A stretch of 16,329 bases of DNA, taken from NCBI GenBank assembly GCA_021839365.1, contig JAKCBB010000013.1:1-16329 (forward strand), written 5' to 3'. The DNA is from a bacterium (lineage in GTDB: Bacteria; Patescibacteriota; Minisyncoccia; UBA6257; Colwellbacteraceae). The notes beneath the pieces are model-generated. The model was not told where the DNA came from. It ran no database searches and saw only the letters and a program-made list of their open reading frames with translations. Shown piece after piece: positions 1-5,164 of this stretch (its first letter is position 1; each line of letters begins with the position of its first letter). A program made the translations under genes and the position numbers.

Positions 1-152
1 AGAGGCAAGGAAAGATAAAAGAGGGGGCGATCGCAGGCGTACTTTCCTTCCACGACAAATGTCCGAGGTGTGATGACTACGATGGACGTTTCTCGGTGTC
101 CGTCGGAGTTCTTCAGCCGGCAGTTCGCCCGCCAAAGGAGCTAAGCTCTTGA
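1..152 (+). CDS. Possible C-terminal tail of a gene cut by the window edge
   Basis: Reading from base 3, the frame is open from the window edge to a TGA at 150-152, giving 49 residues with no start codon inside the window. The translation contains CPRCDDYDGRF, a Cys-x-x-Cys knuckle that could bind zinc, and the codons are rich in G/C at the third position, like those of the gene at 4155. The stop falls inside the stem of the terminator at 128-158, which compact genomes often do. I do not recognise a family. The last dozen residues are simply the hairpin read as protein, and a second frame ending at 144 is also open over part of this stretch, so an untranslated or non-coding RNA end is a real alternative. 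Confidence 0.3.
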   Translation, partial: RQGKIKEGAIAGVLSFHDKCPRCDDYDGRFSVSVGVLQPAVRPPKELSS

Positions 153-167
153 GGCGGGTTTTTCTTT
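128..167 (+). terminator. Rho-independent terminator
   Basis: CCCGCC (128-133) pairs with GGCGGG (153-158). An inner GGAGC/GCTCT arm closes on a TAA loop, and a T-rich run follows at 159-167. It closes whatever transcript enters from the left and insulates the tRNA-Ser promoter just downstream. Confidence 0.85.
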
Positions 168-174
168 AAATAGA

Positions 175-203
175 TTGAACATGAGGCGCTATTAATATAT
201 GCT
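175..203 (+). promoter_or_regulatory. Sigma-70 type promoter of tRNA-Ser
   Basis: A -35 box TTGAAC (175-180) and a -10 box TATGCT (198-203) are separated by exactly 17 bases. The mature tRNA 5' end lies 10 bases after the -10 box, so the primary transcript would have almost no 5' leader. Confidence 0.65.
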
Positions 204-213
204 GTTTAAGCAT

Positions 214-301
214 GGAGGCGTGGCTGAGCGGCCGAAAGCAGCGCACTGCTAATGCGTTAGGGGTCAAAAGCTCCTCGAAGGTTCGAATCCTTCCGCCTCC
301 G
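214..301 (+). tRNA. tRNA-Ser (anticodon GCU)
   Basis: The acceptor arm GGAGGCG (214-220) pairs with CGCCTCC (294-300), with G301 as discriminator. The anticodon stem GCGCA/TGCGT encloses the loop CTGCTAA, so the anticodon is GCT (248-250), reading AGC and AGU. There is a long variable arm of about 18 nt (258-275), as in class II tRNAs such as serine. The T-arm is GAAGG-TTCGAAT-CCTTC. The 3' CCA is not encoded (CGG follows) and must be added after transcription. Confidence 0.95.
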
Positions 302-529
302 CGGACAAGGTATTTTTATCGTGGTGACCGTCTTGATCAATGCAGTAAGGCGACCGTAGCCCTTAAAGAAAGATGGAAAATGACTATTATATTAAGTCAT
401 GATTAAAGACAGCGCGGTGGCACCCGGCCATTTAGTTAAAGGTCTATGGGGGTAACCGCAAATAATCTTGTGTAACTTAACCGCTGGAGATTTACAAATA
501 CCGCAAGCAATTTCGAAAGATAATAGCGG
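302..529. other. Gene-free interval of 228 bases with some structure
   Basis: No convincing reading frame was found on either strand. Visible structure includes a hairpin TAAGG(C)/GCCCTTA around 346-365, an inverted repeat ATGACT/AGTCAT (380-385 and 395-400), the hexamer GACCGT twice (326-331 and 352-357), and TGGCACC at 418-424 in the context GCGGTGGCACCCGG. It lies between the tRNA-Ser 3' end and the end of the convergent gene at 530, so it may hold the trailers of both transcripts or an unrecognised small RNA. I looked for conserved parts of RNase P RNA, tmRNA and SRP RNA and saw none. Confidence 0.4.
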
Positions 530-1171
530 CTACGATACTACGAACGTTACTTTTACTAACCGAATAAATTGCGCGCACATTTCGCCGGTTTTGCAGATCG
601 GGCGGCCTTCCGCTTCAAGGGTAACGGTTCCAGGATGATCTGCCTCATAAACCCCCTGGAATCCTCCGGTGTTTATCGAACTCGGAACGCGCACAATGTC
701 ATTAGCCGGATTGAATGAAATAGTCCAATCAAGAGAGTCTCCAAGCATAATCGCAAACCGTTCTTTTTCCGACAATAAAATCGTCGAACCCTGATCACGC
801 TCGGTTATGATTGTCATGCCGTTAGTCCAGCTTGGAAGCGAACTTGAGGCTGTCACACCGCTCACGCACACGCCTCCGGCATCAGGGATATTCGAAAGCT
901 GACAATGAAATCCCGCCGCGCATACTGGAGCGTTTTTAATAAATCCGCCGCAGTGCGCCCCGGCGCCCGCAACAAGAGGGCTCGTTTCGGTCGAACTTGA
1001 AGCGGTTCCGCCGGACTTAACGCCCGATCTGGCGACAGGGGCGGGCGGCGCGGCAATCTGCGCCTGTCCCCACTGAACTCCAAGCCAAAACGCGATACCG
1101 AACGTGGCGAGAAATACAATGACGGACAAAACTTTCGAATACCAGGTAACCTTATTCCATTCTATAGTCAT
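530..1171 (-). CDS. Membrane-anchored, Cys-rich exported protein of unknown function
   Basis: This is a 213-residue protein with one hydrophobic segment at about residues 12-33 after a short charged N-terminus, followed by a Pro/Ala/Ser/Thr-rich linker (40-70). That suggests an anchor with the rest outside the membrane. Residues 74-102 hold four cysteines in the pattern CGGFIKNAPVCAAGFHC then GGVC, a spacing typical of small disulfide-bonded modules. Residues 130-211 look like a compact beta-rich domain with a second Cys pair (193, 199). I do not recognise a named family. The start is the ATG at 1171, with no Shine-Dalgarno sequence upstream; a TATAAG box at 1192-1197 on the same strand is a possible -10. 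It converges with tRNA-Ser, and no strong terminator was seen after its stop. Confidence 0.8.
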   Translation of the reverse strand: MTIEWNKVTWYSKVLSVIVFLATFGIAFWLGVQWGQAQIAAPPAPVARSGVKSGGTASSSTETSPLVAGAGAHCGGFIKNAPVCAAGFHCQLSNIPDAGGVCVSGVTASSSLPSWTNGMTIITERDQGSTILLSEKERFAIMLGDSLDWTISFNPANDIVRVPSSINTGGFQGVYEADHPGTVTLEAEGRPICKTGEMCAQFIRLVKVTFVVS

Positions 1172-1281
1172 GAGTTGATTTTAACATAAACCTTATAGGC
1201 GCGCGCTAACCGGCAAACCCCGGATCCTCGCCTTAAAAGGCAGGGCTTTTATCTGTTTCTCCAACAGAATTTTTTCATCTA

Positions 1282-1308
1282 TTGGACAAAATTAAAGTGG
1301 TATATAAT
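1282..1308 (+). promoter_or_regulatory. Possible promoter overlapping the upstream end of the next ORF
   Basis: TTGGAC (1282-1287) and a perfect TATAAT (1303-1308) are 15 bases apart. The -35 box begins on the same bases as the TTG that would be the most upstream start of the ORF at 1282-1593. If this promoter is real, translation has to begin downstream of it. Confidence 0.4.
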
Positions 1309-1593
1309 AGGATCAAAGAAAGTTCAGATATTATAAGCAAACGTATTGATCTCATATCGTTATCGCAGACTGGATCAATAAATACAAGGTCGAAAACAAT
1401 TAGAATCTTGCAAAACATGAGGAACGAGTGGATTTATTGGGTGATTTCTGAGCTTGCGTTTTACTTTTTCATCTACTACGCGGAGGTATTGTTGAATGTA
1501 AATGCCGATTTATGGGTTAGCGCCTTTATGCTGTGGGCCTTGGCCAACGTCTCGATAATCTTCTGTCCTGTCTTGAGAAAGTATTTCAAGTGA
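1282..1593 (+). CDS. Small membrane protein, two predicted helices, unknown function
   Basis: The longest form is 103 residues from a TTG at 1282. It has a charged N-terminal half and two hydrophobic stretches at about residues 48-69 and 76-95, ending in a basic tail (LRKYFK). No family is recognised. The start is uncertain: TTG 1282 coincides with a good -35 box and a perfect -10 box follows at 1303-1308. The ATG at 1418, giving 58 residues starting MRNEWIYWVIS and keeping both helices, is therefore the more natural start if that promoter is used. No clear ribosome binding site precedes either. A strong terminator follows the stop at 1611-1646, supporting a short stand-alone unit. A spurious frame cannot be excluded for the N-terminal half. 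Confidence 0.55.
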   Translation: MDKIKVVYNRIKESSDIISKRIDLISLSQTGSINTRSKTIRILQNMRNEWIYWVISELAFYFFIYYAEVLLNVNADLWVSAFMLWALANVSIIFCPVLRKYFK

Positions 1594-1610
1594 AATCGGT
1601 CTAGCGCGTG

Positions 1611-1646
1611 ATCCGCCCGCAAAAAAACGGGCGGATTTATTTTTTT
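1611..1646 (+). terminator. Rho-independent terminator
   Basis: ATCCGCCCG (1611-1619) pairs perfectly with CGGGCGGAT (1628-1636) across an A-rich loop, followed by a T-rich run to 1646. It ends the membrane-protein transcript. The minus-strand gene at 1651-1822 also runs into this hairpin, but the T-run is only on the + strand side. Confidence 0.85.
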
Positions 1647-1650
1647 GCGG

Positions 1651-1822
1651 CTATACGCTTTTAGAACCCAACTCAAAATCGCGGGCAGGAAATGTTTTTC
1701 CGACACCAAAAATATTTTCGAGTTTCTCTTTTTTCTGAAATATTCATGTTATTTTTTTCCGAGACCTCAAGGGCGATAAACAGTTTTTTCTTATTGTGAT
1801 TATTTCCGGAACCGGTATCCAT
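1651..1822 (-). pseudogene. Small gene interrupted by a +1 frameshift at an A6 run
   Basis: From the ATG at 1822 one frame reads MDTGSGNNHNKKKLFIALEV and on to SEK at a run of six A (GAAAAAAG). After the run this frame gives a Trp/Cys-rich tail and a stop at 1673. Skipping one A shifts into a frame that reads EKLENIFGVGKTFPARDF and ends ELGSKSV with a TAG at 1651-1653, next to the terminator. The joined product of about 56 residues is more protein-like than either frame alone. This could be a decayed gene, a homopolymer sequencing error, or slippage on the A run. LFIALEV resembles the first strand of LigT/ThpR-type 2H phosphoesterases, but the protein is far too short for that family and I do not assign it. 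A promoter-like TATACT lies upstream at 1868-1873. Confidence 0.45.
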
Positions 1823-1867
1823 GATTAAAAATTAATTTGTAACCAGGTGACCTTTTTCGTGTTTCAT

Positions 1868-1875
1868 AGTATAGT
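1868..1875. promoter_or_regulatory. Overlapping divergent -10 boxes
   Basis: On the + strand TATAGT (1870-1875) faces the secreted peptidase gene. On the minus strand TATACT (1873-1868) faces the small frameshifted gene. The two boxes share bases, so only one polymerase could bind at a time. Upstream -35 matches are weak on both sides. Confidence 0.3.
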
Positions 1876-1887
1876 GTTTCCTAATCA

Positions 1888-3210
1888 GTGATGCATTGTT
1901 CACGGAATAGCAAAAGCTTAGGCGAGATTCCGCCGCACGGCAGAAAATACCACACTTTGAGAAGTATTACGGCAATTGCGGCCGTGATATTTACGGTAGC
2001 CGCTAACGCGACTTTTGCCCAGACCAATTCTCCGGCGCAGACACCGGCATCCGCGGCATCGAGCACTTCGATTGAAGCGCAAATCAATTCCAACGATCAA
2101 GCGATCGCAATACTTAACCAACAAATCGCCCAGTATCAGGCCGAACTTAACCAAATAGGGGCGGACAAAACGACGCTTAAACAAGCTATAGACACGCTCG
2201 ACCTGAGATACCGCGAAACGGAAGCCGGAATAGCGATTACCCAAAGGCAGATAAATCTGACACAAATCCAGATTCAGCAGTTAGGCGGCCAAATTTCCGA
2301 CACTGGCCAGACAATAAATTCCCAGAACGCAGCTTTGGCCAAAGAGTTGAGGAACCTCCAGCAGACAGACGGCCAATCCCTCATCGAACAAGTTCTGGCC
2401 GCCGGCGGCCTAAACCAGGCGGTCAACGATGTTAATGCGATACTGGAAATACAAAACGGGATCCAGACAAATATACAAACCCTTCAGACGCAAAAAAACA
2501 GTCTTGCTAATTCGCAAAATTTAACGATAAAAAAACAAAATATTCTTTCGGCGCAGAAAGCCACGCTGATTCAGGAGCAGCAATCGCTCGCGGCGACCGA
2601 ACGCCAAAAGTCCCAGCTGCTTGCCGAGACCAACGCCAAGGAATCCGTGTATGAAAAACTTTTGGCTCAGGCAAAAGAGGAGCTTGCCAGCTTTTCGACA
2701 TTTGCGCAAAACGCGGGAGGATCGAAACTCCTAGGCAATCAGACCGCATGCGATTCGTGGGGGTGTTATTATAATCAGCGCGATACGGCCTGGGGCGGCG
2801 ATTCTTTAAACGGAACGCAGTATACGCTTGCGGCAGACGGATGTCTTGTAACCGCAATGGCAATGGTCATGACACATTATGGATATAAAAACGTCACGCC
2901 CGTAACGATTAACAGTAATCCGAGCAACTTTGCCGTTTATTATCCGGCCTATCTTTTATATACGATAAACGTCGACGGGGTGAGCGCGACGCGTAAAGCG
3001 TCCGTAATAGACAGAGTGCTCGCTACGGGCAACCCGATCATTGTCGGCGTTCGCGCTTACGGGGGCACGCACTACGTCGTTTTGGTAAGCGGAAGCAGGG
3101 GCAATTATTTAATGAAAGATCCCTACATTCAGAACGGAAATGACATAAGCTTCTCATCGCATTATTCATTGCGATCTGTTTTCGGGATAGAGAAGGTAAT
3201 AATCGGCTAG
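1888..3210 (+). CDS. Secreted coiled-coil protein with C39-like cysteine peptidase domain
   Basis: The protein has three parts. A signal peptide sits at about residues 24-45 and ends in ANATFAQ. A long Gln/Leu/Ile-rich coiled coil spans about 62-270, like that of PcsB/CwlO-type wall hydrolases. A C-terminal domain at about 288-440 matches peptidase C39-like proteins: YYNQRDTAWG, then DGCLVTAMAMVM with the likely catalytic Cys319, His395 in GGTHYVVLVSG and Asp411 in KDPY. It probably acts outside the membrane, cleaving peptides or peptidoglycan cross-bridges; the substrate is unknown. The longest start is the GTG at 1888, followed by an ATG at 1891. A TTG at 1957 would place the signal peptide right at the N-terminus (RSITAIAAV) and may be the true start. 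No Shine-Dalgarno sequence helps to choose. Confidence 0.85.
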   Translation: MMHCSRNSKSLGEIPPHGRKYHTLRSITAIAAVIFTVAANATFAQTNSPAQTPASAASSTSIEAQINSNDQAIAILNQQIAQYQAELNQIGADKTTLKQAIDTLDLRYRETEAGIAITQRQINLTQIQIQQLGGQISDTGQTINSQNAALAKELRNLQQTDGQSLIEQVLAAGGLNQAVNDVNAILEIQNGIQTNIQTLQTQKNSLANSQNLTIKKQNILSAQKATLIQEQQSLAATERQKSQLLAETNAKESVYEKLLAQAKEELASFSTFAQNAGGSKLLGNQTACDSWGCYYNQRDTAWGGDSLNGTQYTLAADGCLVTAMAMVMTHYGYKNVTPVTINSNPSNFAVYYPAYLLYTINVDGVSATRKASVIDRVLATGNPIIVGVRAYGGTHYVVLVSGSRGNYLMKDPYIQNGNDISFSSHYSLRSVFGIEKVIIG

Positions 3211-3233
3211 AATATAAGGCATATAATGGCCGC

Positions 3234-3261
3234 TTTGGGCATTTTACAAAAATGTTATAAT
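3234..3261 (+). promoter_or_regulatory. Possible promoter of the zinc-ribbon gene
   Basis: A perfect TATAAT at 3256-3261 is preceded at 16 bases by TTTGGG (3234-3239), a weak -35. A second TATAAT occurs at 3222-3227. Transcription from the first would give a leader of about 90 bases before the ATG at 3360. Confidence 0.4.
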
Positions 3262-3359
3262 TAAGGCATTCGGGAAGGAAATCCGCAAAGAAATATTACG
3301 GCCGCATATTCAATATTCAACTTGTTCAAAGGTCGAAAACATGAAAACATACAAAAACA

Positions 3360-3518
3360 ATGGAACAGGCCGAAAACCAGCGCAAAGGCTCGTTTGCACT
3401 CCTTAAGGAGTGCAAAAAATGCGGACACACGATGCTTGATCACTCTAAGCGTTCCGATTCTGAAGATATGGAAACCGGATCCTGTAAGGAGTGCGATTGC
3501 GGCGAGTTCGTGGATTAA
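3360..3518 (+). CDS. 52-residue zinc-ribbon microprotein
   Basis: An ATG at 3360 opens a 52-residue frame ending at TAA 3516-3518. The core is KECKKCGHTMLDHSK followed by GSCKECDCGEF. Cys18/Cys21 and Cys42/Cys45/Cys47, with His23 and His28, could coordinate one zinc ion in a ribbon fold. Residues 29-41 are acidic and probably form a linker. There is no hydrophobic segment, so it should be cytoplasmic. Function cannot be read from the sequence; binding of nucleic acid or of a protein partner is typical of such ribbons. It forms its own unit, with a promoter-like element upstream and a strong terminator 15 bases after the stop. No Shine-Dalgarno sequence is visible. A 73-codon frame over the same bases (3322-3543) has no such pattern and is taken as its shadow. 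Confidence 0.75.
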   Translation: MEQAENQRKGSFALLKECKKCGHTMLDHSKRSDSEDMETGSCKECDCGEFVD

Positions 3519-3532
3519 ACAAAGCCTATGGG

Positions 3533-3559
3533 TACCGCGCTAACCGCGCGGTATTTTTT
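3533..3559 (+). terminator. Rho-independent terminator
   Basis: TACCGCGC (3533-3540) pairs perfectly with GCGCGGTA (3546-3553) across a TAACC loop and is followed by six T (3554-3559). It closes the zinc-ribbon transcript and separates it from the VIT-type carrier gene. Confidence 0.88.
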
Positions 3560-3588
3560 ATAGAAAATATTTGTTAGTATGGATATAG

Positions 3589-4083
3589 ATGAAACTTACT
3601 AAAACAAATCTGCGCAGTACGGTGTTCGGGGTTTCAGACAGCCTCGTCTCGACGGTCGGATTGCTTTCAGGGATAGATATAAGCGGCATGCCGGCTTCCT
3701 CTATTGTTCTTGCCGGAGTCATTTACGCTTTCGTTGAGGCGTTTTCCATGGCAGTAGGAAGCTTCTTATCCGAACAGTCTGCCGCGGAGTACGCGGCACA
3801 AAAAGAAGTCCCAATCAGAAATGCGTACGTCGCCGGATTTATCATGTTTATTTCTTTTGTTTTGGCTTCTTTTATTCCGATAGCCGCATACTTATTCATG
3901 CCCATCGCGTATGCAATCTGGGTATCGATAGGTCTTTCTTTGGCCGCGCTATTTATTGTCGGCATAATAAGCGCTAAAGTTTCCAATACCGATGTTTTCA
4001 GGCACGGTTTGCGTATGGCTTTCTTAGGCGGCGCGGCAATAGTCGTAGGAGCAATAGTTGGCGAGATAACAAGAATCCATTAA
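3589..4083 (+). CDS. VIT1/CCC1-type metal-ion transporter
   Basis: This 164-residue integral membrane protein starts with the signature FGVSDSLVSTVGLLSGI (residues 13-29) and continues with AFVEAFSMAVGSFLSEQSA (47-65), both characteristic of the VIT1/CCC1 family of Fe2+/Mn2+ carriers. About five hydrophobic helices can be drawn (13-29, 37-60, 78-103, 106-128, 143-162). Asp17 and Met54 occupy places that in VIT1 line the ion path. The family usually exports iron or manganese against protons and dimerises. The cytoplasmic metal-binding loop of longer homologues is reduced here to a short Glu/Ala/Gln stretch (62-76), as in other short bacterial forms. The ATG at 3589 is preceded by only a weak GGA. 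It is transcribed separately from both neighbours, with a terminator before and a promoter after. Confidence 0.85.
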   Translation: MKLTKTNLRSTVFGVSDSLVSTVGLLSGIDISGMPASSIVLAGVIYAFVEAFSMAVGSFLSEQSAAEYAAQKEVPIRNAYVAGFIMFISFVLASFIPIAAYLFMPIAYAIWVSIGLSLAALFIVGIISAKVSNTDVFRHGLRMAFLGGAAIVVGAIVGEITRIH

Positions 4084-4093
4084 AATTTTTTAT

Positions 4094-4122
4094 TTGACAA
4101 AACATCAATAATATTGAATAGT
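4094..4122 (+). promoter_or_regulatory. Strong promoter of the 4155 gene
   Basis: A consensus -35 TTGACA (4094-4099) is followed after 17 bases by AATAGT (4117-4122). TAGTAC at 4119 is an alternative -10. The -35 box is among the best matches in the window. Confidence 0.6.
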
Positions 4123-4142
4123 ACTATGCGAGTCTGAACCCT

Positions 4143-4149
4143 GGAGGTG
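4143..4149 (+). promoter_or_regulatory. Near-perfect ribosome binding site
   Basis: GGAGGTG at 4143-4149 has its GGAGG core 7 bases before the ATG at 4155. It is the only full-strength Shine-Dalgarno sequence seen before a gene in this window, and it fixes the start of that gene. Confidence 0.8.
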
Positions 4150-4154
4150 TAGAG

Positions 4155-4487
4155 ATGCAAGGCTCTGTAATAGAACGCAAGAAGGATGGGCATACGATCG
4201 TCAGGCCGATGTTCGCCGAAGAGCGGCAGAAGATGCTCGTGCGGAGCATCGAGTCCGCAACCATTTCGTGGATCGTTCCCGGAACCTGGGGAATCAGCGT
4301 CGGCGGGGTCTCCATCGTCCTAAAGGAGGCTTTCCATCGTACAGTTGCGATGGCAGCGGCAATGTATGCCGCCCCGTCGGCCGTGTTCGTGTCTCATGCC
4401 GACAGGATCCTCGACTTCGGTATAGGCATCGGAGGCGCTCTTCTTCTTTTCGCACTCTTCAACCTCCTGTCTCCCCGCAAAATCTAA
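4155..4487 (+). CDS. Small membrane protein of unknown function with strong expression signals
   Basis: This 110-residue protein has a basic and acidic N-terminus (1-35), a hydrophobic Gly-rich stretch (about 38-56), an amphipathic or hydrophobic stretch (63-80), and a final helix (about 87-105) ending SPRKI. It is probably a small inner-membrane protein with two or three helices. No family is recognised. It differs from its neighbours in three ways: a near-consensus promoter, the only strong Shine-Dalgarno in the window, and G/C-ending codons (AAG, CTC, GTG, ATC, TCC) where neighbours often use A/T-ending ones. It sits alone between a promoter and a terminator 13 bases after the stop. This fits either a highly expressed gene or one acquired from elsewhere. 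Confidence 0.75.
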   Translation: MQGSVIERKKDGHTIVRPMFAEERQKMLVRSIESATISWIVPGTWGISVGGVSIVLKEAFHRTVAMAAAMYAAPSAVFVSHADRILDFGIGIGGALLLFALFNLLSPRKI

Positions 4488-4500
4488 TACGTGCTCCTCA

Positions 4501-4540
4501 CCCGCCGTCCTGCCCCGCAGGCCTCGGCGGGTTTTTCTTT
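4501..4540 (+). terminator. Rho-independent terminator
   Basis: CCCGCCG (4501-4507) pairs with CGGCGGG (4525-4531). Inside it a second arm, CCTGC/GCAGG (4509-4513 and 4517-4521), closes on CCC, and a T-rich run follows to 4540. Its outer stem resembles the terminator at 128-158. Confidence 0.88.
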
Positions 4541-4573
4541 TTCGTCCTTTTGCCATACAATGTGCTTGAATCA

Positions 4574-4645
4574 GCGCTCATCGTTTAATGGACAGGACAC
4601 GGGATTGCGGATCCCGTAATCGAGGTTCGATTCCTCGTGAGCGCA
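4574..4645 (+). tRNA. tRNA-Arg (anticodon GCG)
   Basis: The acceptor arm GCGCTCA (4574-4580) pairs with TGAGCGC (4638-4644), with discriminator A4645. The D-arm GTTT/GGAC encloses AATGGACA. The anticodon stem CGGGA/TCCCG encloses TTGCGGA, giving anticodon GCG for arginine CGC/CGU. The T-arm is CGAGG-TTCGATT-CCTCG. An A after the GG of the D-loop and C35 of the anticodon agree with arginine identity. CCA is not encoded. A TACAAT -10 box lies 12 bases upstream (4556-4561). Most bacteria carry ACG here and deaminate it to ICG, so GCG is unusual. Confidence 0.93.
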
Positions 4646-4746
4646 CAAACCGAAAAAACTCCAGATTTATCCGAGAACTCCTGTTTGCCGCGAAGAATTA
4701 AGTGAAATATAAAGTTTTTATTCCGTGTTCGCGCCTAACGAGCTGT

Positions 4747-4775
4747 TTGCGAAAAACCGATCTGCCTATTATAAT
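4747..4775 (+). promoter_or_regulatory. Promoter of the 66-residue protein and tRNA-Gly
   Basis: TTGCGA (4747-4752) and a perfect TATAAT (4770-4775) are 17 bases apart. The small membrane-protein gene and tRNA-Gly follow in the same direction with no terminator between them, so both are probably read from here. Confidence 0.65.
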
Positions 4776-4808
4776 GTATGTTAATTGGGCTTGAAGACGT
4801 TTTGGTAA

Positions 4809-5009
4809 ATGCCTAAGAACAAAAAGACTGTAGAGGTAATAGTGGCAGTTGTTATCGGTTTGCTTGTAATAGCGGCGATATTCTTTGTCGTCAGGGAACC
4901 TCGGCCTACTCTAAAATCGACTCCGCTTCCATCGAACGAAGAACAGTTCCGCGGACCAACTTACCCGCCGACAACCACGGGACCGTTTACTTCTCCTCCG
5001 TCGAAGTAG
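4809..5009 (+). CDS. Small single-pass membrane protein with proline-rich tail
   Basis: This is a 66-residue protein with a Lys-rich start (MPKNKKTVE), one strong hydrophobic helix at about residues 8-28, an Arg/Pro junction and a tail rich in Pro, Thr and Ser (30-66). By the positive-inside rule the tail should face outward. No family is recognised. It lies 34 bases after a good promoter, and its stop is 30 bases before tRNA-Gly in the same direction, so the two probably share a transcript. No Shine-Dalgarno sequence is visible. A gene this small could be spurious, but the promoter and the clean membrane-anchor layout favour a real one. Confidence 0.6.
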   Translation: MPKNKKTVEVIVAVVIGLLVIAAIFFVVREPRPTLKSTPLPSNEEQFRGPTYPPTTTGPFTSPPSK

Positions 5010-5039
5010 GCCGCTTGACCTATGGGCTTCAGTGAAAAC

Positions 5040-5110
5040 GCGAGTGTAGCACAGTGGCAGTGCGCCTGCCTTCCAAGCAGGATACGAGGGTTCGATCCCC
5101 TTCACTCGCT
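5040..5110 (+). tRNA. tRNA-Gly (anticodon UCC)
   Basis: The acceptor arm GCGAGTG (5040-5046) pairs with CACTCGC (5103-5109), with discriminator T5110. The anticodon stem CCTGC/GCAGG encloses CTTCCAA, so the anticodon is TCC, reading GGA and GGG. The T-arm is GAGGG-TTCGATC-CCCTT with a G-U pair at its base. CCA is not encoded. Confidence 0.95.
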
Positions 5111-5118
5111 CATTTTAG

Positions 5119-5137
5119 ACACCTCTGGCAAAGGTGT
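5119..5137 (+). promoter_or_regulatory. Hairpin in the leader of the sigma-factor operon
   Basis: ACACCT (5119-5124) pairs with AGGTGT (5132-5137) across a CTGGCAA loop, just after tRNA-Gly and 27 bases before the sigma-factor ATG. No T-run follows, so it is not a typical terminator. It could be an operator, a processing site for the tRNA 3' end, or chance. Confidence 0.3.
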
Positions 5138-5164
5138 AACCACAAAGGATAAAATTCGTTCTAT

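Noticed and set aside
1..130. Known structural RNA (SRP, RNase P, tmRNA) at the left edge
   Set aside because: None of the conserved segments of these RNAs was found; a gene tail followed by a terminator explains the region equally well.
302..529. T-box riboswitch
   Set aside because: Only TGGCACC matches. There is no specifier-loop stem I I can draw, no terminator, and no synthetase or amino-acid gene downstream on that strand.
862..1119. Minus-strand frame of 85 codons inside the Cys-rich protein gene
   Set aside because: It is an Arg/Pro-rich out-of-frame shadow of the 530-1171 gene.
3322..3543. 73-codon frame over the zinc-ribbon locus
   Set aside because: It runs through the terminator hairpin and has no motif, while the frame from 3360 gives a clear Cys/His pattern and stops before the hairpin.
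4268..4588. + strand frame of 106 codons overlapping the 4155 gene
   Set aside because: It is Arg-rich, runs through the terminator into tRNA-Arg, and lacks a ribosome site, whereas the 4155 frame has one.
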